Made by a program: the position numbers and the translations under genes. Of a stretch of DNA of 11,042 bases, positions 6,105 to 11,042 are shown in pieces. This DNA is from Candidatus Hydrothermota bacterium. GTDB taxonomy: Bacteria > Hydrothermota > Hydrothermia > B15-G9. Location of the stretch: the NCBI GenBank assembly GCA_003645975.1, contig QNDP01000018.1:1-11042 (forward strand). The letters run 5' to 3'. Every line of letters begins with the position of its first letter. Position 1 is the stretch's first letter. Below the pieces are notes generated by a model, which saw only the letters and a list, made by a program, of their open reading frames with translations, was not told the DNA's origin and searched no databases.

Positions 6105-8003
6105 ATGAAGCAAAAATTTCTGTTGGGTTTGGCATTTTTGACCGGTTCGCTTTTTGGTGCGACCGATGTGCATCACTACACCGACATCGGCAACATTGCC
6201 CTAACCGTGAGCAACTACGGGATGCTTGGCAACGGATTCCGTGTGTATGTGGGCGGAGAGCCGCTCCCTTCAGGTGAATACCCTCGCGGTTCGGGAACTG
6301 AACATCTCTACCGTGCAGGACTTTGGGTCGGTGCGATTACAGCGATGGGCGACACACTCGTTACGACCGGCGTTGTGGACGCCACCGGTGCACAGGCAGG
6401 TTATGAGGGATTTGAATTTTACCCAACACCAGACCCCGGCGATACCGTCATCGAACGGTCAAAGCTGTTGACCTCAAGGTATTACGATCCGCAAGCGGTC
6501 TCAGAACAGGACTTCCTTGCAGAATACTACGACTATTTGAACACAACTGTGCCGCATCACACTCCGCTCGGTCTCAAGGTCAAACAGAGAAGTTACGCTT
6601 GGAGCTACCCTTATGCAGATGATTTTGTGATTATCAGTTTCACTATCATCAACGAACGCAGCGACATGACCGACCTTTTCGATGTGTATATCGGGCTTTA
6701 CGCCGAGCTCGTCTCAGGAAACCGTGAATTTTGGGGAAGCGACTTCAACACAACCGAATTCTTTCAGCACAAACGACTTTACTACGATGACACCTTGAGG
6801 ATGGTCTATGAGCACAACGACGGCACAGACACACTTGCCCGTTCAATCGCGGGTTTCAAAATTCTCGGATTGGAGGTCAACGGCGAACCAGTTGACTTAG
6901 ACACGATGACCATCTCATTTAACTGGTGGGGTTGGATGGAGATGGGCGGAAGTGTCCATGACACAATCCGTTATAACTTGATGTCGAACGGTGAGCGCGA
7001 CCCCAATGTCGATGAAGCATACATCAGGGAACACAGCGGCTTCTATCCCGATCCCATCCCTTTGATCTCCATCGGACCGATTCCACACCTTGCCTATGGC
7101 GACTCGATAACTTTCGTTGTGGCGTTTGTCGGTGGTGAGATGCGCACGGTCGGCGGGTTTGCGGATGTCGCCCACCTCTTCACGAACGCATCGTGGGCAC
7201 AGCGCGCTTATGACGCACATTACATCCTACCAGAACCACCGCCTTCACCGAGACTCGTTGTCATTCCGGGCGATCGTCAGGTTACGCTTTACTGGGACAA
7301 CCATCCCGAATCCGTGCCCGATCCGAACACAGGTCAGATCGATTTTGAAGGCTACCGTGTTTATCGCCGAGAATTTGACGACACTTCGTGGACCATGATC
7401 GCACAGTTCGACATCGTCGATTCCATAGGGTTTAATGTCGGGCTTCCGAGCACGGAGGACACGGGCGAATATGCCGGCTGGTATAAGTTCGTCGATACCA
7501 ACCTAAAGAACGGTTTTACATACACTTACGCCGTAACATCTTATGACAGGGGCGACCCGCAACTTGAGCTTGAAAGCCTCGAAAGTTCGCAAAGGGTAAA
7601 CGAGACCACCGTCGTGCCGGGCACTCCGCCAAACACAGGGCTGATCTGTTGGGTTCGAGTTCATCCTAACGGCTATAGGGAAAGAATCTGTAAGATGCAG
7701 CCTTTATCTCAAGTCCGAGTTTATCCGAATCCCTACAAATTGGGTTCCGTGTGGGATAAACCCGGCGCTTTTGGACGCGTCATAAGGTTCTACAATCTGC
7801 CAAAGCGTTGCAGAATCTACATTTACAATCTTGCAGGCGATCTGGTCAAAACGATAGAGCACGATGACCCTCTCACAGGCGAGGCAACTTGGAACTTGAT
7901 AACCGACAAGGATCAGGAGATAGCAACCGGGCTTTACATCTTCGTGGTCAAAGATTTGGACACGGGCAAAATTCAAAGAGGAAGATTTTTGGTCATAAAG
8001 TGA
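6102..8003 (+). CDS. Secreted FN3-domain protein with FlgD-like C-terminal domain
   Basis: A 633-residue exported protein. The signal peptide is residues 1-20 (KQKFLLGLAFLTGSLFGA). The N-terminal 350 residues (NIALTVSNYGMLGNGF at 31-46, LYRAGLWVGA at 69-78, WSYPYADDFVIISFTIIN at 167-184, FDVYIGLYAE at 193-202) resemble a large, poorly characterised family of surface proteins in FCB-type and candidate-phylum bacteria. A fibronectin-III-like domain covers about 382-505 (VTLYWDN, FEGYRVYR, FTYTYAVTSYD). Residues 537-633 form a FlgD-Ig/T9SS-like C-terminal domain: VRVYPNPYK, RIYIYNLAGDLVKTIEHDD, ATWNL, ATGLYIFVVKD, GRFLVIK. The domain probably serves export or surface attachment. The start lies 18 nt after the protease stop, and the next gene starts 11 nt after this stop, so all three are likely cotranscribed. 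No catalytic motif is visible and the exact role is unknown. Confidence 0.88.
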   Translation: MMKQKFLLGLAFLTGSLFGATDVHHYTDIGNIALTVSNYGMLGNGFRVYVGGEPLPSGEYPRGSGTEHLYRAGLWVGAITAMGDTLVTTGVVDATGAQAGYEGFEFYPTPDPGDTVIERSKLLTSRYYDPQAVSEQDFLAEYYDYLNTTVPHHTPLGLKVKQRSYAWSYPYADDFVIISFTIINERSDMTDLFDVYIGLYAELVSGNREFWGSDFNTTEFFQHKRLYYDDTLRMVYEHNDGTDTLARSIAGFKILGLEVNGEPVDLDTMTISFNWWGWMEMGGSVHDTIRYNLMSNGERDPNVDEAYIREHSGFYPDPIPLISIGPIPHLAYGDSITFVVAFVGGEMRTVGGFADVAHLFTNASWAQRAYDAHYILPEPPPSPRLVVIPGDRQVTLYWDNHPESVPDPNTGQIDFEGYRVYRREFDDTSWTMIAQFDIVDSIGFNVGLPSTEDTGEYAGWYKFVDTNLKNGFTYTYAVTSYDRGDPQLELESLESSQRVNETTVVPGTPPNTGLICWVRVHPNGYRERICKMQPLSQVRVYPNPYKLGSVWDKPGAFGRVIRFYNLPKRCRIYIYNLAGDLVKTIEHDDPLTGEATWNLITDKDQEIATGLYIFVVKDLDTGKIQRGRFLVIK

Positions 8004-8014
8004 GAGGTGTTGCC

Positions 8015-9373
8015 ATGACGAGGGCAAAAACCATTGCGATTTTGGCCGTTTTGGTGATCTCAATTCTTGCGGGCTGTGTCAGAGCGCCCGAACCCGTTCC
8101 AGTTGAGAACCTTCCGCCCGAAACCTACCTCTTCATAAATCCTGTGAATGACACAACTGACACTGTCGGAGGAAAACAGGTTATGCGGTGGTGGGGTAAT
8201 GACCCGGACGGTGAGGTCGTGGGCTACTACATCGCTGTTGATGACACATCGGAATGGATTTGGACCACATCGACTGAGACGACGATCATTTTCCGTTCGG
8301 AAAGCACAGCGGTGATTCACCGTTTCTTTGCGAAAGCTGTTGACAACGAGGGTGCTCAAGATCCAACTCCTGCATTCGTTGTTATCCCAACCGTCAGCAC
8401 GCCCCCAACCATCGAATTTGTCTATGGGACGCAACCACCTGACACAACTTTTCCGATAGCGACTTTCTATTGGGAGGCACATGATGACGACGGCGATGAG
8501 ACCATCACGGGCTATCTTTGGCGTCTGGACACCGATCCAGAGGGCGAATGGCACTTCATTCCAGCGGAAACATCCTTCGTTACGATTCGGAACATAGAGC
8601 CTGGCGAGCGGACATTTGTCGTGAAAGCCATCGACGAGACCGGTGTTATCTCAACGGATTCAGCATGTTACACTTGGTATGTGAAGCCGGCTCAAGGCCA
8701 TTTGCTCGTTGTGGATGATTCCGATGAGCCTGCTGATGACCGCTTTTACCTCGACATAATCGAACAAATGGGCGTCGAATATTCGATCTGGAAACTTGAT
8801 GTGCGTGTGCCTTATTCGCCCTATGACATCGACGGGGTGATCAATGAGATGGGTTTTGATGTGATCGTCTGGTTTACAGGCACTGAATTCTCACGATTTT
8901 GGAATGAGCACTCAGGTTATTCACTGGTTCAATCACTCGAAAGATTTTTGGACAACGGACACAAACTGCTCTTGATAAGCGAGGCCACCGCCATGACGGT
9001 CGGCGATACCATCGAAGAGTTGGACGCATTGTTGCGGTTGCTCCATGTGGACACCCTGACGCTCAGGGAAGCACCGTTCTTACTTCCGACGCAAAGTGTC
9101 TATTCCGTCAATCCGAACTATCCGGATTCGCTTTCCGTATCGGAATTGCTCCGAAGATTTGAGGGATTTGAGCCTGACAGTCTTGCAGAGGCCATCTATC
9201 GATTACCTGATAACTTCGAGGGGCAGCCGGCGGTCGGACTGCGCTATCCTGCGAATTCCGAAAATGCGCAATTGGTCTTCTTTTCGGTAGCCTTAAGAAA
9301 ACTTAATCGAAACAACCAGATCGCAACGGTTTTCAACTACATCCTGTTCAACGAATTTGGGCTTGGCCGATAG
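8015..9373 (+). CDS. Lipoprotein with two Ig/FN3-like repeats and a GATase-like domain
   Basis: A 452-residue lipoprotein. The frame is open further upstream, but ATG 8015 is chosen because it follows GAGAGGTG (8002-8009, overlapping the previous stop) and begins a signal peptide with lipobox LAGC, giving lipidated Cys21. Two related beta-sandwich repeats follow: about 35-125 (RWWGNDPDGEVVGYYIAVDD ... KAVDNEGAQD) and 132-224 (YWEAHDDDGDETITGYLWRLD ... KAIDETGVIS). These are the 'W-x-G/A-x-D-x-D-G' FN3-like units common in FCB surface proteins. Residues 228-450 read as a Rossmann-like domain (HLLVVDDSDEPADDRFYLDIIE, FDVIVWFTGTEF, RFLDNGHKLLLISEA) seen in secreted proteins related to class I glutamine-amidotransferase-like folds. 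No GATase cysteine nucleophile is visible, so a binding role is more likely. It probably works with the preceding secreted protein at the envelope; the substrate is unknown. Confidence 0.87.
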   Translation: MTRAKTIAILAVLVISILAGCVRAPEPVPVENLPPETYLFINPVNDTTDTVGGKQVMRWWGNDPDGEVVGYYIAVDDTSEWIWTTSTETTIIFRSESTAVIHRFFAKAVDNEGAQDPTPAFVVIPTVSTPPTIEFVYGTQPPDTTFPIATFYWEAHDDDGDETITGYLWRLDTDPEGEWHFIPAETSFVTIRNIEPGERTFVVKAIDETGVISTDSACYTWYVKPAQGHLLVVDDSDEPADDRFYLDIIEQMGVEYSIWKLDVRVPYSPYDIDGVINEMGFDVIVWFTGTEFSRFWNEHSGYSLVQSLERFLDNGHKLLLISEATAMTVGDTIEELDALLRLLHVDTLTLREAPFLLPTQSVYSVNPNYPDSLSVSELLRRFEGFEPDSLAEAIYRLPDNFEGQPAVGLRYPANSENAQLVFFSVALRKLNRNNQIATVFNYILFNEFGLGR

Positions 9374-9420
9374 AACCCTTTCACAACGGACCTGTCCACA
9401 TCGATCTTGGAGGTGTTGTC

Positions 9421-9810
9421 ATGTTGATTAAAAAAGTGGATTTATGCGAAGAATTTATCGCAGGCGATGGTTCGCTTCTCCGTGAGGTTTTGCATCCCAA
9501 AAATGATAAAATAGCACTCCCCTTCAGTCTCGCCTATGCCAGAGTGAAGCCAAAAGAGGCTACGATTCCACACAGGCTTAAAACAAGTTTTGAAGTGTAT
9601 TTCATCTTGCAGGGTAAGGGAGTTATGCATGTGAACGAGGAGTCGGAAAATGTCTCAAAAGGTGATGCTGTGGTCATTCCACCGAACTCAATTCAGTGGA
9701 TCGAAAACTCAGGCGCGGAAGAGCTTGTGTTCATCTGCGTTGTAAGTCCTCCATGGAGTGAAAACGACGAGGAGATACTTAAAAATCGTAATCAAGGGGT
9801 TACAAATTGA
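9421..9810 (+). CDS. Small single-domain cupin protein
   Basis: 129 residues. GGAGGTG stands before the ATG at 9421, 47 bp after the lipoprotein gene. It is a single conserved barrel: motif 1 is PHRLKTSFEVYFILQGKG (50-67), motif 2 is GDAVVIPPNSIQWIENSG (81-98), and the tail contains VSPPWSENDEE. Against the canonical cupin metal set (HxH...E...H), H51 and E58 remain, but L53 replaces the second His and Q92 replaces the motif-2 His. From memory, a group of bacterial and archaeal cupins shares this HRL/Q pattern, so it is probably a subfamily trait rather than decay. It has no signal peptide and is predicted cytoplasmic, unlike its neighbours, and it may be only loosely linked to them. The activity is unknown; sugar isomerase, small-molecule binding or a non-catalytic role are all possible. 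Confidence 0.85.
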   Translation: MLIKKVDLCEEFIAGDGSLLREVLHPKNDKIALPFSLAYARVKPKEATIPHRLKTSFEVYFILQGKGVMHVNEESENVSKGDAVVIPPNSIQWIENSGAEELVFICVVSPPWSENDEEILKNRNQGVTN

Positions 9811-9841
9811 ATAGCAGCGGATCTCAATCCCTCCAAAATTT

Positions 9842-10654
9842 TTAGAACAACTTTGTCGAAGCCGCTAAGATGGCCGCTGTATTGATAAAGCGCATCATCA
9901 GCTCCGCACTTTTAGCGGTGAATTTGACGCTTCGTCCTCCTGTCCTTTCGACAAATGGCATTTGAGCGACTATGTCGGCCTTCAGAGAGTCGAGGAAGAT
10001 CAGTTCGATCTCGTAAGGACGGGGCATCTTAAAGACCGGTATCTGGGGCGCACGCTGAACGACTTTTTTGGCGGTTTCTTTGATTTTTGAGCGGACTTCT
10101 TCAGGATGGTAAAGCAATCCGCTGAATTTCGAGAACCCTTCCTTAGTGATCACGAACTCCACGAACTCGGGGAATCTGGGCTTTGAAAATTTGTAAAGTG
10201 CATGGTCTCCAGTGATAAGTCCGACAGGGACACCTTTCTCACCGGCATAAAGAGCGTTTATCTCCGTCTCTCCCACTACTTCACCGTTAATCTTCACAGC
10301 AAAAAAGGATGACGAGGAGTAAGTGTGGTCCATCAAACCGTTTATGTAGCCAGCAGGTGCGTGGTAGCCTATGAAGAAGGCGATGTCAAAGCTTTCATCG
10401 AGGCCGGCCATCATGTAATAGGGACGAGGAAACCCTTTGATCAACTTGGTGCCAACAGGCAGTTTTGAAATGTCTATGTTCATCCCCAAGGCATGGGAAT
10501 CGGCCACAAAGACCTCGTCAGCTCCACCCTCGAAGGCGCCTTCGATGGCAGCAATTAAGTCAGCCGTCATTTCTCGAGAGACTTTCTCTTGGGGCTCCTT
10601 CCAATTGACAAGCCCACTAATGCCTTCCATATCAACCGAAATGAAAACTTTCAT
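9842..10654 (-). CDS. dppA: M55 family D-aminopeptidase (DppA-like)
   Basis: 270 residues, full length for the family. It opens with the M55 signature FISVDMEGISG, giving zinc ligands D8 and E10, as in Bacillus subtilis DppA. It continues with VADSHA (H54), GYHA (H98), LMDHTYS (H110, the position of the catalytic His) and VVGETEINA (E129/E131), so the binuclear zinc and active-site residues all appear present. Family members hydrolyse short peptides with an N-terminal D-amino acid such as D-Ala-D-Ala, form ring-shaped decamers in the cytoplasm and recycle peptidoglycan-derived peptides. Here the gene stands alone, convergent with the cupin gene (31-bp gap, no clear hairpin between). It is not next to a dipeptide transporter. 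The ATG at 10654 lacks a ribosome binding site; a strong -10 element lies only 7 nt upstream, so the mRNA may be leaderless. The C-terminus (INTAAILAASTKLF) looks intact. Confidence 0.94.
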   Translation of the reverse strand: MKVFISVDMEGISGLVNWKEPQEKVSREMTADLIAAIEGAFEGGADEVFVADSHALGMNIDISKLPVGTKLIKGFPRPYYMMAGLDESFDIAFFIGYHAPAGYINGLMDHTYSSSSFFAVKINGEVVGETEINALYAGEKGVPVGLITGDHALYKFSKPRFPEFVEFVITKEGFSKFSGLLYHPEEVRSKIKETAKKVVQRAPQIPVFKMPRPYEIELIFLDSLKADIVAQMPFVERTGGRSVKFTAKSAELMMRFINTAAILAASTKLF

Positions 10655-10661
10655 ATTGCCA

Positions 10662-10691
10662 AGTATAAGGGCGAGTTGAATATGAATTCAA
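10662..10691 (-). promoter_or_regulatory. Sigma70-type promoter for dppA, probably giving a leaderless transcript
   Basis: Read on the minus strand: TTGAAT (10686-10691), an 18-nt spacer, then TATACT (10662-10667). The -10 differs from TATAAT at one position. Transcription would be expected about 7 nt downstream, at or next to the A of the ATG at 10654. No Shine-Dalgarno sequence is present between the -10 and the ATG, unlike other genes in this window. Confidence 0.55.
10676..10691. promoter_or_regulatory. Inverted repeat overlapping the dppA -35, possible operator
   Basis: A perfect 6-bp inverted repeat, TTGAAT (10676-10681) and ATTCAA (10686-10691), with a 4-nt centre. One arm is the -35 hexamer itself and the other lies in the promoter spacer. 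A dimeric regulator bound here would block the promoter. A repeat this short in AT-rich DNA can also arise by chance. Confidence 0.3.
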
Positions 10692-10861
10692 TTAAGCGGG
10701 GCTATTAGCAATTTGGTTTGTGATTGAAATTTTCAGGCACTGGGAGGATTATAAGATTGTGATACATTTGGGGTCAGACGGAGAGCCCCGAGTAAGACAG
10801 CAAAGACCAATAGGTGGGTGGCAATGGGGCGAACTGGGGATAAATGTGAAAAGAGAGCGCG

Positions 10862-10897
10862 AAAAAGGTAGAGGATGTATCTCATTGATACTCTGCC
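10862..10897 (-). terminator. Terminator-like hairpin on the minus strand
   Basis: On the minus strand, GGCAGAGTATC pairs with GATAC and TCTACC across a 5-nt loop (stem 5 + 6 bp, one G-T wobble, a 4-nt bulge). It is followed directly by TTTTTC. It could end a minus-strand transcript entering from the right of the window. The nearest possible gene in that direction lies beyond 11042, so its owner is unknown. Confidence 0.35.
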
Positions 10898-11010
10898 ATC
10901 TATAATAGCCGCCACAAACTAACTAATAGCTTGCAAAAATATGTGGAAAAATAACTGACTCAAAGTGTAAAAGCCGTGAATTCCGGCCCAATTTCGATTT
11001 TATTAACTTG

Positions 11011-11039
11011 TTGACTAAAAATTTGTTGAATTTGATTAT
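11011..11039 (+). promoter_or_regulatory. Possible outward promoter at the right edge
   Basis: TTGACT (11011-11016) and GATTAT (11034-11039) are separated by exactly 17 nt in AT-rich DNA. The -35 matches 5 of 6 positions and the -10 matches 4 of 6. It would drive a plus-strand gene starting beyond the window. Confidence 0.35.
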
Positions 11040-11042
11040 GAC

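Larger units (their letters stand above)
10655..11042. other. Gene-free region to the right of dppA
   Basis: About 390 bp without a convincing gene. The short open frames at 10720-10905 (plus) and 10733-10915 (minus) have no ribosome binding site and no family resemblance. The stretch 10780-10860 is purine-rich, with a GCCCC/GGGGC pair that could close a long loop around 10786-10830. From about 10915 the DNA is AT-rich with stops in all frames. I found no tRNA, rRNA or recognised small RNA. Confidence 0.6.

Noticed and set aside
8060..8554. Minus-strand open frame of 164 codons opposite the lipoprotein gene
   Set aside because: The plus strand has a lipobox, repeats and a good ribosome binding site; this frame has no supporting signal.
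9811..9841. Bidirectional terminator between the convergent cupin and dppA genes
   Set aside because: The 31-bp gap contains a short T run but no inverted repeat able to form a convincing stem.
10733..10915. Minus-strand 60-codon frame with a hydrophobic stretch as a small membrane protein
   Set aside because: It has no ribosome binding site and is cut by the terminator-like hairpin, and the hydrophobic run is short and interrupted by charged residues.

Overview
The window looks like chromosomal DNA from a Gram-negative, probably uncultured bacterium related to the Fibrobacterota-Chlorobiota-Bacteroidota group or to candidate phyla such as WOR-3, KSB1, Zixibacteria or Marinimicrobia. This is inference. 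It rests on large exported proteins ending in FlgD-like or Por/T9SS-like beta-sandwich domains, a secreted FN3 protein beginning with the 'VSNYG...GLWVGA' style of those lineages, and a GATase-like lipoprotein. Strong AGGAGG-type ribosome binding sites precede most genes and one gene starts with TTG, which argues against typical Bacteroidota. No rRNA, tRNA, CRISPR array, insertion sequence or phage gene was seen.

Left part (1-4809), read on the minus strand: an M6-family secreted metalloprotease with a C-terminal propeller/FG-GAP region that runs off the left edge (1-2679); a secreted seven-motif BNR/YCF48-like propeller protein with a C-terminal sorting-type domain (2838-4088); and a frameshifted remnant of a third protein with a similar C-terminal domain (4167-4809). 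The strand switch lies near 4810-4826.

Middle part (4827-9810), read on the plus strand with short gaps: a tail-anchored coiled-coil protein built from phenylalanine-led heptads and hendecads (4827-5459); a small M50 site-2 protease whose ribosome binding site overlaps the previous stop codon (5472-6083); a secreted FN3 + FlgD-like protein (6102-8003); a lipoprotein with two Ig/FN3-like repeats and a GATase-like domain (8015-9373); and a small cupin (9421-9810).

Right part: a convergent minus-strand M55 D-aminopeptidase, DppA-like (9842-10654), with a good sigma70-type promoter so close that the mRNA may be leaderless. About 390 bp without a gene follow (10655-11042). They hold an inverted repeat, a terminator-like hairpin on the minus strand and a possible outward promoter at the right edge.

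Most of the window is devoted to envelope and secreted proteins. The most interesting unit is the tightly coupled pair of coiled-coil tail-anchored protein and intramembrane protease, which could form a membrane proteolysis module. Its substrate and purpose cannot be read from the sequence.
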